Shown here piece after piece: positions 1 to 7,541 of a stretch of 23,247 bases of DNA (its first letter is position 1; each line of letters opens with the position of its first letter). The notes beneath the pieces are model-generated. The model did no database searches. It was given only the letters and a program-made list of their open reading frames with translations, and was not told the DNA's origin. Origin of the DNA: a virus; the IMG/VR virus record IMGVR_UViG_3300046689_000943, positions 1 to 23,247 of that record. One strand, given 5' to 3'. A program made the translations under genes and the position numbers.

Positions 1-768
1 CCCGGGACCGGTCGGCCCGGTGCCGGGCGGACCCGTCATGCCGGTCGGACCGATCAGGCCAGGCCCACCGGTCGGGCCGGTGCGACCGGTCGGCCCCGTC
101 GATCCGGTCGGCCCATCGATGCCATTGTAGCCTGCAGCGCCGGTCGGCCCGGTCGCCCCGACACCCGGACCGGTCGGTCCAGTCGACCCGGTGGTCGACG
201 CAAACCCTGCCGGACCGGTCGCTCCGAAGCCTGTAGGACCCGTTGCACCGGCCGATCCCACTGCACCCGTCGGCCCCGTTGCTCCCGACGCCCCCGCAAT
301 GCCGGCAATCCCCTGCGGCCCCATCGGCCCGAGCAAGCCCGCTGCCCCAGGAGAACCGGACGCGCCCGTCACACCAGCTGGTCCCGGCCCCCCAGCCGGA
401 CCGGTCGCCCCAATGGGACCGTTCGCCCCAATGGCACCCACTGCCCCTTGCGGCCCTGGCTGCCCGGTCGGCCCAGTCGCGCCCGCAAGCGCAGCCTGCC
501 CTGGAATGCCAGTCGGTCCAGTCGCTCCAGACGGCCCGGCTGCACCGGTGGGTCCGGTATTGGCAGCAGAGCCGGGAGACCCGGTCGGCCCGATCGGACC
601 CACATTGCCAAGCAAACCCTGTGCTCCGGTCGCTCCGGTCGCTCCGGCGGGGCCGCCACCAGGACCGGTCGGCCCGGTTGAACCAGCGCCACCAGACGAC
701 CCGGTCGGACCAGACGTCACCACCACGGGGCGCGTCATGATCGGAGCTGCGGGGGCCGGGTTGTTCAT
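1..768 (-). CDS. Collagen-like fibre protein, C-terminus cut by the window edge
   Basis: The reading frame is open from an ATG at 768 to the left edge (256 codons, no stop). After a short head ([17 protein letters not shown]) the protein is an almost uninterrupted Gly-X-Y array, mostly GPTG, GATG and GPAG units, as in phage collagen-like tail fibres that form triple-helical stalks. The head resembles those of the genes at 768-1244 and 3614-4423 (API-x-x-x-PVVV followed by GPTG), so the three are paralogs. The start overlaps the upstream stop as TGATG, which implies translational coupling. The C-terminal tip, usually the receptor-binding part, lies outside the window. A virion fibre role is inferred from composition and neighbours. 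Confidence 0.85.
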   Translation of the reverse strand, partial: MNNPAPAAPIMTRPVVVTSGPTGSSGGAGSTGPTGPGGGPAGATGATGAQGLLGNVGPIGPTGSPGSAANTGPTGAAGPSGATGPTGIPGQAALAGATGPTGQPGPQGAVGAIGANGPIGATGPAGGPGPAGVTGASGSPGAAGLLGPMGPQGIAGIAGASGATGPTGAVGSAGATGPTGFGATGPAGFASTTGSTGPTGPGVGATGPTGAAGYNGIDGPTGSTGPTGRTGPTGGPGLIGPTGMTGPPGTGPTGPG

Positions 769-1244
769 CAGCCGATCTTCCAATTCGTCCCATCGGAATA
801 AACCGGCACGACATGAGTGCCGCCGCCAACCACAGTCGCACCAAAATTACCAGCCCCCGCAACAGTCGAGTCGGTCACGATCATCCGTTGACCCGAAGAC
901 GCGCTCGCGGAAGGAAGACCGGCAACGCCGGACTGGCTATCCGCAGCCCCGGTCGGACCGGCCGGACCTGTTGGCCCGAGCAATCCTGCCGGTCCGGGAG
1001 AACCGCCTCCAGGCGGACCCGTGAAACCGGTCGGCCCGGTGAACGCCCCGGCACCGGGAGCGCCCGTTGCGCCAGTCGGACCCGTCCGGCCTGTCGAGCC
1101 GAACGGCCCAGTCGCGCCCGTAACGGAAGCAGAGCCTTGCGCACCGGTCGGTCCGGTCGGTCCGCCCGAAGGCCCGGTCGGTCCGCCAACAACGACAACC
1201 GGCTGAGCCATGATTGGAGCAGGGACACTGGATTGTGATGCCAT
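768..1244 (-). CDS. Collagen-like protein with short C-terminal head
   Basis: This 158-residue protein has an N-terminal segment with [14 protein letters not shown], a Gly-X-Y block of roughly 75 residues, and a non-repetitive C-terminal part of about 45 residues ending in [10 protein letters not shown]. The VYSDGTNWK ending resembles the small C-terminal modules of phage fibre and tail proteins. It starts 3 bp after the stop of the 597-residue tail protein, and its own stop overlaps the next collagen-like start (TGATG). It is the shortest complete collagen-like paralog here. It is probably a virion appendage. The receptor is unknown. An alternative start at [10 protein letters not shown] would remove the first residues. 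Confidence 0.82.
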   Translation of the reverse strand: MASQSSVPAPIMAQPVVVVGGPTGPSGGPTGPTGAQGSASVTGATGPFGSTGRTGPTGATGAPGAGAFTGPTGFTGPPGGGSPGPAGLLGPTGPAGPTGAADSQSGVAGLPSASASSGQRMIVTDSTVAGAGNFGATVVGGGTHVVPVYSDGTNWKIG

Positions 1245-1247
1245 TGG

Positions 1248-3041
1248 TCAGCTCAAAGTGATCTGTGGATCGATATACCAGGTCGTGCTCGGCTTGGCGG
1301 CGCGCACCCGCACATGGATATAGCCAGCCATGCCGGGCTGCGGGCTAGAGAGCGTGGCGGTCAGTTTGAAAGGCGACCAGCCGGCACCGGAACCGCCGCC
1401 GTTCCAGGTCGATCCGTCCGAAGCCACTGCGGCATTGGCAGAAAGCAAGGTAGCCTTGGTGGTGGTCTTGATCGTGCCGAGCGGAAAAGTCGACGATCCG
1501 AGATATTCGACCTCCAACCACAAATCATCGTTGTTAGGCAGCGAAGCGGAATTGATCGTGCCGCACACCGTCACCGTGACGTTGGTCGCTGTTCTCGGGT
1601 TCCATTGGGCATAGGGCTCGGCCTTGAACGGCCGCAGCCACTGTGCGTTCGCCGTCGTGACGATCTTGCGCGACTGCGCCTGCCCGGTCGGATCGCTCGC
1701 GCCGCCGACACGCGTAATCGAAGTCTCGGTGGTCTCGGTGCCCTCCACTGCATAGCGGGCGGACTTGTAAGCCGTGGCCCCACCGTCGGCGCGGATGACT
1801 TGGATGACTTGGCCAGTATTGATGGGAGTCGGAAATGTCGCAGAAGCGTTGAGCTTGCAGTCTTTGACAACCCAATTACCGATCGAAGTCTGGATCGACT
1901 GAAAAATGGAAGCCCACTGGCTGAGGTCAAGCGTTTCGAGAATGACGTTACCAAGGTTGCCGGTAGTTTGACCCAAGAGAATCGTCGGCACCGTCGATCC
2001 GGTAGCCAGCACCTGCGCCGTGTTCTGCCAAGTAAAACTATCAGTTCCAATGGTGATGCTTTGCCCGATGGCACCAAAACTGACCTGACAATTATTCCAT
2101 GTCAAAACGCCGCCGGTGCTCGTGCCCAGATTGATGACCGCACTTGAGCCGGTGGTGGCCAGCTTGAAAACGCAGGCTTCAAACAGGCAATAAGCCATGT
2201 TCAGAGCAAAGTTCACAGCCGGGATAGTGGATGATTGCCCGACCCCGGCGATGAACGTCAGCCCGTAAACATAGATTGCCCCAGCGGTCATATTGAGATT
2301 GATGGCCACTGCCGCCGTCGTCGAGATCGTTGCCGTCGTTGCCAGATCGGATGCCGTCGGCGGATAACTGCCGGAATGATTATGGCATATGATCTTGGTT
2401 ACCGTCGTTTGGCTCAATGTTGGCTGTATAGCGATAGCCGTCGTTTGCGACTCGGCGTGGTTGTCGCCGACATAGATCGTGTTGCCGGCGGTGGCGCTCA
2501 AATTGGTGGCGCCCAGTCGCGCGAACGCAGCGCCGCCACCAGTAAAATTTCCTACCACACCGAGACACGTCCACGTCACCGTGTTGTCGGTTTGCGTCGT
2601 CCCGGCCGTGTTGTTTGCCCAAGCTGGTTCTGAAGCACCAAGCGTGCCCGCCGTGCTGCATATCCAGTAGCTTGCACCGTTGTTGCGCTGGATGATCGCC
2701 CCAAGCGTAGGATTGCCGATTGCTTTAGCCTGCGTCCACGTCGGCGTGTTGGTCAGATCACCATTGACCGCGCTAGCGCCAGTGCACTCTTGCCACGTTG
2801 CAGTGCCGTCCGTCGTCTTGGCGCCGCGCGTGATCACCCAGGTCGCGTCGGTGACGTTCGCGGTCGTTCCCGCAATAATGCAAATAAAGCATCTTTCGCT
2901 TCCCACAGCGGGAGCAGTGAATTGTCTAACTATTTGACCTGCCGCGACAGCCGTGTTCTGAGGCCGCTTGGCTACACTGTAATAGCCCGTCGTGGACTGA
3001 TCGCCCGCGTTTGCGTAGAAAACCTGATCGTAGAAGGCCAT
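1248..3041 (-). CDS. Tail or tailspike-like structural protein (597 aa)
   Basis: This 597-residue protein is rich in Thr, Ser, Ala, Gly and Asn with few charged residues, typical of beta-rich phage tail proteins. Two copies of a tail module are visible at about residues 63-87 and 134-161, each with a TDGTATW or TDNTVTW core followed by x-x-C-x-G. The middle (about 165-400) has repeated short beta-type stretches ending in Asn, compatible with a right-handed beta-helix. The last 150 residues look like a separate beta-sandwich domain. The ATG follows the upstream stop directly (TAAATG). It lies between collagen-like genes, so it is probably a distal tail or receptor-binding protein. No depolymerase catalytic motif was recognised. 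Confidence 0.72.
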   Translation of the reverse strand: MAFYDQVFYANAGDQSTTGYYSVAKRPQNTAVAAGQIVRQFTAPAVGSERCFICIIAGTTANVTDATWVITRGAKTTDGTATWQECTGASAVNGDLTNTPTWTQAKAIGNPTLGAIIQRNNGASYWICSTAGTLGASEPAWANNTAGTTQTDNTVTWTCLGVVGNFTGGGAAFARLGATNLSATAGNTIYVGDNHAESQTTAIAIQPTLSQTTVTKIICHNHSGSYPPTASDLATTATISTTAAVAINLNMTAGAIYVYGLTFIAGVGQSSTIPAVNFALNMAYCLFEACVFKLATTGSSAVINLGTSTGGVLTWNNCQVSFGAIGQSITIGTDSFTWQNTAQVLATGSTVPTILLGQTTGNLGNVILETLDLSQWASIFQSIQTSIGNWVVKDCKLNASATFPTPINTGQVIQVIRADGGATAYKSARYAVEGTETTETSITRVGGASDPTGQAQSRKIVTTANAQWLRPFKAEPYAQWNPRTATNVTVTVCGTINSASLPNNDDLWLEVEYLGSSTFPLGTIKTTTKATLLSANAAVASDGSTWNGGGSGAGWSPFKLTATLSSPQPGMAGYIHVRVRAAKPSTTWYIDPQITLS

Positions 3042-3614
3042 TTAGAAAATGCCTCCAGCCACGAGCATCGTTGAATAAGGCCCCGTCATACCCGTCGGCC
3101 CAGTCGCCCCAACCCCACCAACGCCGCCCGCCGCTCCGGTCATGCCGGTAGGACCTGTCGCCCCCTGGGCGCCCGCTCCGCCGGCTGACCCTGCCGCGCC
3201 TGTCGATCCGGTCGGCCCCGTGCTGCCTGCCGCCCCTGCACCGCCGACACTACCTGCGGCGCCGGTCGAACCTGTCGCCCCCGTGCTACCCGTCGGCCCG
3301 AGCGATCCGGCGCCACCCGCACCAGTCGATCCGGTCGGCCCGGTAAATGCACCTGCTCCCGTCGGACCCGTACTACCCGCCCCCGGTGCGCCCGTCGGCC
3401 CAGTAACCCCTGCCGACCCAGTCGCCCCGGCACCCGGCGGGCCCGTGGCACCCGTCACACCCGTCACACCCGACACACCGGTCGGCCCTACCGGCCCCGC
3501 CGGACCCGTCGTGACGCCGACCACCCACACCCCTTGCGCCGTCCAGGTGTACGTAATTCCACCGTACGTGTAGACCTGGCCGACGGACGGAGAGCTGGGA
3601 AAATCGATCGCCAT
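3042..3614 (-). CDS. Collagen-like protein with N-terminal tail-associated module
   Basis: The protein has 190 residues. The ATG at 3614 is preferred because it overlaps the upstream stop as TGATG and begins [13 protein letters not shown]; an upstream in-frame ATG at 3626 would add four residues. The first 35 residues (FPSSPSVGQ, then [12 protein letters not shown]) form a small module common at the N-termini of phage collagen-like fibres, where it is thought to attach the fibre. Residues of about 40-175 are Gly-X-Y repeats with GPTG and GSTG units. The protein ends in MLVAGGIF, similar to the LLLAGGWVV end of its upstream neighbour, which suggests a shared terminal element. Confidence 0.83.
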   Translation of the reverse strand: MAIDFPSSPSVGQVYTYGGITYTWTAQGVWVVGVTTGPAGPVGPTGVSGVTGVTGATGPPGAGATGSAGVTGPTGAPGAGSTGPTGAGAFTGPTGSTGAGGAGSLGPTGSTGATGSTGAAGSVGGAGAAGSTGPTGSTGAAGSAGGAGAQGATGPTGMTGAAGGVGGVGATGPTGMTGPYSTMLVAGGIF

Positions 3615-4423
3615 CAGACCACCCATCCCCCGGCAAGAAGCAGCGTCGTAGTCCCGCCGCTACCGCCACCGCCAGGACCGGTCGGCCCCGCCAGCGGCGG
3701 CGCCACCTGCACCCACTGGGTGGAATTACCGTCGTCGATCCAGATCGACAGAATGCCGGTCGTCAAATCGTACCAGAGATAACCCGGCGTCGGTGACGCC
3801 GGCGGCGTGCTCGAACCCGTGTAGCCACCACCGCTCCCGCCAGTCCCGCCGCCACTGCCCGCGGCTCCCGTCGGCCCGGTGGCGCCGGTGAAAGCCGCCG
3901 CGCCGGCTGGACCGGCAGGGCCTACGACCCCCTGCGGCCCCGCTGCTCCTGGAAGACCCGTCGGACCGGCAGGCCCGGCAAGCCCCGACGGTCCGGTCGC
4001 ACCCGTATTGACGGCAGATCCGGGTGTACCGGTTGGCCCAGTTTGACCAACACGACCGGTCGGACCCGTTGTTCCGGTGGCACCGGTCGACGAAGCAGCT
4101 CCGGCGGGGCCGGTCGGCCCCGACAAGCCTGGATCGCCGGTCGGCCCGGTCGCCCCTACCCCGGTCGGGCCAAGACCCCCAACCCCAGGAGGGCCAGTCG
4201 ATCCAATCGACCCGGTCGGGCCTGTCGATGCCGCGCCTACCGGCCCAGTGAACCCCGTCGGTCCGGTGAATGCTCCTGCACCCGTCGCCCCAGTGCTCGC
4301 CGCACCCGTCGGTCCCGTCGGTCCGGTGGTTCCTGTCGGCCCGCCGGACGGCCCGGTATGACCGCCCACAACAACAACCGGTCGGGTAGCGATAGGCGCG
4401 GGCTCATTCGTGCGAAGCGGCAT
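3614..4423 (-). CDS. Collagen-like fibre protein with C-terminal module
   Basis: This 269-residue protein has a short head containing [10 protein letters not shown], close to those of the other two paralogs, then a Gly-X-Y array to about residue 190 and a Gly/Ser linker. A compact module follows with [13 protein letters not shown] and [16 protein letters not shown]. This PP-x-P-x-G-x-LW-x-D ... DG-x-S-x-QWV pattern recurs in phage tail and fibre proteins. The tail ends LLLAGGWVV. The stop overlaps the next start, and the start lies 9 bp below the upstream stop with a GAAGG-type ribosome site. A tail-fibre role is inferred. Confidence 0.84.
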   Translation of the reverse strand: MPLRTNEPAPIATRPVVVVGGHTGPSGGPTGTTGPTGPTGAASTGATGAGAFTGPTGFTGPVGAASTGPTGSIGSTGPPGVGGLGPTGVGATGPTGDPGLSGPTGPAGAASSTGATGTTGPTGRVGQTGPTGTPGSAVNTGATGPSGLAGPAGPTGLPGAAGPQGVVGPAGPAGAAAFTGATGPTGAAGSGGGTGGSGGGYTGSSTPPASPTPGYLWYDLTTGILSIWIDDGNSTQWVQVAPPLAGPTGPGGGGSGGTTTLLLAGGWVV

Positions 4424-4432
4424 CGGTCACCT

Positions 4433-4828
4433 TCAGGGGTAGGTGACCCCTTGCTGGATCGTCAAGGCGCCGTGCATTAGAGGAGTTCGAACCCCATTGG
4501 CGTCCAGCATAATCAAATCGTAGCAATAAGTGCCGGGATGCAGCGCGAGCTGGATATCGGCAGCCAGAACATCGAAATGAATCACCCGCTGTATGACGTC
4601 GTCGATGATGATCCGCCCGTTGCCGGTGTTCAGCTGCAACAGGGGCACGGTGTCATACGGATTGCGTTGAATGTCGAGCTCGAAGCTGCAGCCCGTCAAG
4701 GTCCAGCTCAAATCGTCCGGATCACCGAACTGGAACGCCTCCGACCAACTGCCGTTATTATCGACCGCCGTGTCGTACTTCGCCGACGTGACGCTGTGCC
4801 TGCTCCATGTTGTGGCCATCTGGTTCAT
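4433..4828 (-). CDS. Phage Ig-like / baseplate-type structural protein
   Basis: This protein of 131 residues starts MNQMATTWSRHS; MATTWS at 4819 is an alternative start. From about residue 40 it has the layout of a small beta-sandwich domain seen in phage baseplate and head-decoration proteins: a DLSWTLTG-type strand, an NGRIIIDD strand, a TYCYDLIMLDANG strand and a final LTIQQGVTYP strand. The GTYxYDL ... DxxG ... GxLTIxxGVT pattern is typical. The start is 2 bp after the stop of the preceding connector-like gene. A structural role is probable, but the exact position in the virion cannot be read from the sequence. Confidence 0.7.
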   Translation of the reverse strand: MNQMATTWSRHSVTSAKYDTAVDNNGSWSEAFQFGDPDDLSWTLTGCSFELDIQRNPYDTVPLLQLNTGNGRIIIDDVIQRVIHFDVLAADIQLALHPGTYCYDLIMLDANGVRTPLMHGALTIQQGVTYP

Positions 4829-4830
4829 GA

Positions 4831-5472
4831 CTATCGCAGCGTGTTCGGGTTGACGTTGGCCGTGCTCACGCCGCCGCGCTGGCCGTGGGTCCGGAAAGCT
4901 TGCGGAAACGCCCAGTTCTGCGACCCCACCGTATTGGCGCGCGTCATGGCGGTCCGCGCCTTGGCGATCGCAGCCGCGAATTTCGCCAGATGAAATTGCG
5001 CCAGCCCCATATTGGAGTAGCCGAACCCCGGCTGCAGCATCATGTTGCCGAGGATGCCGTCCAGGATGCCAATGCCGTGCGCCGGCAATACCCATTCGGG
5101 AATGTGCGGCGGATAGCATTCGAACGGATCGGCCACGTTCTTGACGACCACTGCGGTCATCGGCTGCGTGTTGGTGTAGGGATACAGGAACTGCACCGTC
5201 CCGATCACCGGCATGACGGCCTGCTGCGCCACGTTGTTCTGATCGACCACCCCGTAAAGCCGCAGGATGCGCCCCGTCAGCGGACGCAGCGGATATTCGA
5301 GGGTGTTGGGAATGACCGTGAAGTTGATGGCCTCCTGCCAGCAATTCGAGCGGTCGAAGAATTCCTGCAGGACGTCGAACAGCTGCACCTGCAGCGCGGC
5401 GCGCGACGCGCCGCTCAGCGCCACATTGGCTTGGCCGATAAGTTTTTGCCAATATCCCTCACCTTTATCCAT
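4831..5472 (-). CDS. Head-tail connector / tail-tube-like protein
   Basis: This is a 213-residue protein. The ATG at 5472 overlaps the endonuclease stop as TGATG and has an AAGGAG site 8 bases upstream, inside the end of that gene; a TTG one codon earlier is not needed. It begins MDKGEGYWQKLIGQANVAL, continues with an FDVLQEFFDRSNCWQE segment and a beta-rich middle (FTVIPNTLEYPL), and ends in a helical part (FHLAKFAAAIAKARTAM). This layout and the position after the capsid resemble the small connector or adaptor proteins of podovirus-like phages. No catalytic motif was seen. Confidence 0.62.
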   Translation of the reverse strand: MDKGEGYWQKLIGQANVALSGASRAALQVQLFDVLQEFFDRSNCWQEAINFTVIPNTLEYPLRPLTGRILRLYGVVDQNNVAQQAVMPVIGTVQFLYPYTNTQPMTAVVVKNVADPFECYPPHIPEWVLPAHGIGILDGILGNMMLQPGFGYSNMGLAQFHLAKFAAAIAKARTAMTRANTVGSQNWAFPQAFRTHGQRGGVSTANVNPNTLR

Positions 5473-6068
5473 CAATTTGGCTCCTTATGAGCCGCGATAT
5501 AGGCTACCGCAGCCAGAAGCATGTTTAGATCATCTCTAAAATGACCAATCCCAACATTGCAGTTATAACAAAGCAGCCCACGGTTTTTATTTGTTTTGTG
5601 GTCATGATCAACATACAGATGTTTATGTCGCGCATGAGTCTGCATCTGCCCACAGATGGCACATCTGCCATCTTGCGCTGCTAGCATCGCTTCGTACTGT
5701 TCAAGTGTAAGGCCATACAAATTCTTATAATTGTTCGCACGCCGTTTATTGTAGAAATAATGCGGTTCATCTTTTCGTTTCTCAGCAGCCCACGTTTTCC
5801 AGCTCAGCCGCCTATTCTCACGGTTTTTAGCATTACTCTTCAGCGTGGACTCTCGAATAAATTGCGCGTATTCCGGATCAGTTTCACACCGCTGTTTACG
5901 CCGCTCAGCTTGAAGTTTTACCTTTTCTGGATTGGCTGCCCGCCAAGAGCGCGCTTTAGCTGCCGCTATGCGTCGAGCGTTTATTTTCTCATATTCATCC
6001 ATACCGATACTTGTAACAAATACTGGTATGGCGTCAATGGCAATATAACGTGCAGCATCTAAGCTCAT
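5472..6068 (-). CDS. Endonuclease VII-type HNH endonuclease
   Basis: This 198-residue protein has a basic helical N-terminal half (about 25-115) and a C-terminal recombination-endonuclease-VII domain: YGLTLEQYEAML, a CAIC pair at 136/139, the VDHDH catalytic motif at 153-157, and a CYNC pair at 167/170 followed by GIGHFRDD. The cysteines should bind zinc. The start overlaps the upstream stop (ATGA) and the stop overlaps the connector start (TGATG), so it fits exactly between two structural genes. Its DNA is visibly AT-richer than theirs, which points to transfer. A free-standing homing endonuclease is likeliest, and a Holliday-junction-resolving role like T4 gp49 is the alternative. MDEYEK at codon 23 is a later start without a clear ribosome site. 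Confidence 0.88.
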   Translation of the reverse strand: MSLDAARYIAIDAIPVFVTSIGMDEYEKINARRIAAAKARSWRAANPEKVKLQAERRKQRCETDPEYAQFIRESTLKSNAKNRENRRLSWKTWAAEKRKDEPHYFYNKRRANNYKNLYGLTLEQYEAMLAAQDGRCAICGQMQTHARHKHLYVDHDHKTNKNRGLLCYNCNVGIGHFRDDLNMLLAAVAYIAAHKEPN

Positions 6069-6511
6069 TGTCCTGGCCTCCCCGGACCGGAGCCGCCGGC
6101 AACGCCGCCCAGCGTGCGGCCAACCAGCCCGGCGTTGAACTGCGCCATGAGCGACGACGCCCGCACGTCCTGCACGTCCTCCTGATCGCGCTCGAGCGCG
6201 TGAGCGCACAGCCCGTGCAGGATGGCCAGCCGGAACTGCGGCTCCATGGCGACGTAGGTTTCGTCGACTTCCGTGAAGGACTGCGTCTGCCCCTTGGTCT
6301 CCAGGTTGAAGACGAAAAGGTCGGGGCGCAGCCGGCGGGCTTCGAGCAGCGTGATGTTCAGCGCGGTGAGGAGGGAAGGATCGTCGTAGCGATAGGGCGG
6401 GATGGTGTCCTGCAGCAGCGTTCTGGCGTCCGCCATGTAGTCGGCGACCGTGTTGAGCGTCGGCTGGTCGCGGTCGCTGTAGTTCCCATAATAGGACGGC
6501 GACGTCGCCAT
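6065..6511 (-). CDS. Phage adaptor-like protein (148 aa)
   Basis: This is a soluble, mainly helical protein with VADYMADARTLLQDTIPPYRYDD, LLTALNITLLEARRLRPDLF and a final FRLAILHGLCAHALERDQED segment. The DARTLLQD-x-x-x-PYRY-x-D ... ALN-x-x-LLEARRLRPDLF pattern recurs in proteins encoded beside the capsid and connector genes of podovirus-like phages. This suggests an adaptor or connector, and the assignment is by family resemblance only. The ATG has a GAGGGAG site. A TTAA-N7-TTAA dyad lies 39-53 bp upstream, so this is probably the first gene of the left-hand tail operon. Confidence 0.66.
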   Translation of the reverse strand: MATSPSYYGNYSDRDQPTLNTVADYMADARTLLQDTIPPYRYDDPSLLTALNITLLEARRLRPDLFVFNLETKGQTQSFTEVDETYVAMEPQFRLAILHGLCAHALERDQEDVQDVRASSLMAQFNAGLVGRTLGGVAGGSGPGRPGQ

Positions 6512-6549
6512 GGGCTCCCTCGTGCCGGGCCGAGCCTACCCGGGAAGTG

Positions 6550-6564
6550 TTAAGGAAATCTTAA
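6550..6564. promoter_or_regulatory. Putative CtrA box upstream of the tail operon
   Basis: A perfect TTAA-N7-TTAA dyad is present. On the minus strand it reads TTAAGATTTCCTTAAC, matching the CtrA consensus TTAA-N7-TTAAC. It ends 39 bp upstream of the ATG at 6511, where an activator overlapping a -35 region could act. No convincing -10 was identified. The match to the CtrA site is established consensus, and control by host CtrA is inferred. Confidence 0.6.
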
Positions 6565-6629
6565 TCGGCAGCGTCGATGCTATGCTGGGTTTGGCGGGCA
6601 CGAGGCGAAGCGCCGGGCCAGCGGCGCCA

Positions 6630-6653
6630 CCGGGAGGACTAGGCACCTCCCGG
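6630..6653. other. Inverted repeat (8-bp perfect stem)
   Basis: CCGGGAGG at 6630-6637 and CCTCCCGG at 6646-6653 flank an 8-nt loop. There is no T-tract on either side, so intrinsic termination is not indicated. It is the first of four successive hairpins in the capsid-to-tail gap. Confidence 0.5.
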
Positions 6654-6699
6654 CGCGATGAGCGGCCGTGCCGTGTCCGCTGAAGTCGGAGGAATCGCA

Positions 6700-6786
6700 A
6701 TGGCTGTACCCATAGCGATTGCCGTGACGATTAGGAAAACTAGAACCGGCTGGTCGATCCGGTTCTGGATAAGCTTCCTGATCTAA
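6700..6786 (+). CDS. Possible 28-aa peptide on the plus strand
   Basis: An ATG at 6700 is preceded by GGAGGAATCGCA, a strong ribosome site at good spacing, and opens a frame of 28 codons ending in TAA at 6784. The peptide MAVPIAIAVTIRKTRTGWSI (first 20 residues) ends RFWISFLI and is hydrophobic and basic. It is antiparallel to all neighbouring genes and overlaps the hairpin at 6740-6768. It could be a small membrane-active peptide, a leader peptide or chance. Only the ribosome site supports it. Confidence 0.25.
   Translation: MAVPIAIAVTIRKTRTGWSIRFWISFLI
6740..6768. other. Inverted repeat (10-bp stem)
   Basis: AGAACCGG at 6742-6749 pairs with CCGGTTCT at 6759-6766. Two outer pairs, one of them a G-T wobble, extend the stem to 10 bp around a 9-nt loop. 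No T-tract follows on either strand. Confidence 0.5.
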
Positions 6787-6791
6787 GCGGC

Positions 6792-6821
6792 GGAGGGGGG
6801 TGGCGCGAACCATCCCCCTCC
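6792..6821 (-). terminator. Strong GC-rich hairpin after the capsid gene
   Basis: GGAGGGGGGTGG at 6792-6803 pairs with CCATCCCCCTCC at 6810-6821 across a 6-nt loop, giving a 12-bp stem with a single wobble pair. It lies about 110 bp downstream of the capsid stop and before the tail-operon promoter region, so it could end or attenuate capsid transcription. There is no clear U-tract, so a classic intrinsic terminator is not proven. Confidence 0.4.
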
Positions 6822-6929
6822 TACTCCGGTTTATAGTCCTGACGCGACGGCGCGTCCATGGGGCAAAGCCGGCTTCTCTTTCATGCTGTAAAGGCCTCCT
6901 GTTGAACAGTGTGTATGTCCTGGTATCAG

Positions 6930-7541
6930 TTACCCGCCTGAGATGACCTGGGCTTGGCAAATCGCAGTGTTATCAAGGACTTGGTAGCCGTACACCTGTA
7001 GGCCTCTCAAAATTTGCCCGAAGGTCAGCTCACTCCTCAACGTTTCGATTTTACTCACCTGCGACGCGAACGTCAGGGCATGGGCATGCCCTGCGAAGAT
7101 CGGGTATTCGCCAGCCGCAAAATGCGTCGCGTCCTGAACCGACGTCGGCAACAAGTTAGAGATGTATATTGTGAACCTATCAACCATTCCGAGCCGGCCG
7201 TTGCGCAGCATCGACACCGGATCGCCCGACAGATAGGCTTGCCGGAGCTCGCTCTGCTTGATCTGCCGCCCGGCCCAGGACGGCATCACCACCCACCGGC
7301 CGATCTCCGGGATGTTGAACTCGTCGAGGCACTGCCCCATCCGCAGCAGACAATCCAGGATCGTTATCTGCCCGGTCGTAGGCGTCGCCCCCACCAGGGT
7401 GAGCGGCGTGCCCTTGATGCCGAGGTTCAGGTTCCCGGAAACGTTGCCCGCCGTCGCGCCCATGTTGAGCGCGTTGGCCTTGGCAACAATCCCGCCGAGC
7501 ACGTCTTTGTCGACCGTGATCTTTAACTGCTGGGCTGCATC
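6930..7541 (-). CDS. Major capsid protein, exon 3 (C-terminal 203 residues)
   Basis: This is the C-terminal part of the major capsid (coat) protein. It begins at the 3' splice site with DAAQQLKITVDKDVLGG, includes LTLVGATPTTGQITILDCLLRMGQCLDEFNIPE (about residues 35-68 of the exon), a WVVMPSWAGRQIKQSEL stretch and FTIYISNLLP, and ends GYQVLDNTAICQAQVISGG before TAA. The pattern PE-x-GRWVV-x-P followed by an SDL-like region and an RFTIY-x-SN loop is characteristic of coat proteins of the HK97-related fold in podovirus-like phages. No acceptable start codon precedes the first residues, which fits an exon rather than a gene. Joined to exons 1 and 2 it gives a 315-residue protein, a normal coat size. 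Confidence 0.85.
   Translation of the reverse strand, partial: DAAQQLKITVDKDVLGGIVAKANALNMGATAGNVSGNLNLGIKGTPLTLVGATPTTGQITILDCLLRMGQCLDEFNIPEIGRWVVMPSWAGRQIKQSELRQAYLSGDPVSMLRNGRLGMVDRFTIYISNLLPTSVQDATHFAAGEYPIFAGHAHALTFASQVSKIETLRSELTFGQILRGLQVYGYQVLDNTAICQAQVISGG

Larger units (their letters stand above)
6512..6929. other. 418-bp intergenic region rich in inverted repeats
   Basis: This is the longest gap in the window. It lies between the capsid stop (6930) and the next minus-strand gene. It holds the CtrA-like dyad, hairpins at 6630-6653, 6740-6768, 6792-6821 and 6841-6856, and two very short ORFs with ribosome-site-like sequences. No longer ORF looks genuine. It may combine termination of the capsid transcript with a promoter for the tail operon, and could also encode a structured RNA. 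Confidence 0.55.

Noticed and set aside
191-1024. Long plus-strand ORF with PVGPVAP repeats
   Set aside because: It is the antisense image of the collagen-like genes; GGT/CCG/ACC repeats are open on both strands. It spans two real genes and has no ribosome site. The same applies to similar antisense frames at 3142-3573 and 4077-4361.
3075-4360. CRISPR-like array
   Set aside because: The regular repeats are 9-base Gly-X-Y coding units in frame with fibre genes, without spacers of unique sequence.
5760-6062. Plus-strand ORF MRFIFSFLSS... with hydrophobic segments
   Set aside because: It is fully antisense to the endonuclease VII-type gene, whose motifs are clear, and it has no ribosome site.
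6580-6816. Minus-strand 78-codon frame beginning MVRATPLRR after GGAGG
   Set aside because: The composition looks random (many Arg, His, Pro), it runs through two hairpins, and its ribosome site is itself part of the 12-bp stem. It is not convincing as a gene.
6830-6840. TATAGTCC on the plus strand resembling the group I intron S element
   Set aside because: No matching Q or R elements, no convincing P7 partner and no interrupted gene on that strand.
6831-6884. 17-codon minus-strand ORF (MKEKPALPHG...) after AGGAGG
   Set aside because: The spacing is long (about 10 bases), the peptide is very short and nothing else supports it; it could be a leader peptide but cannot be claimed.
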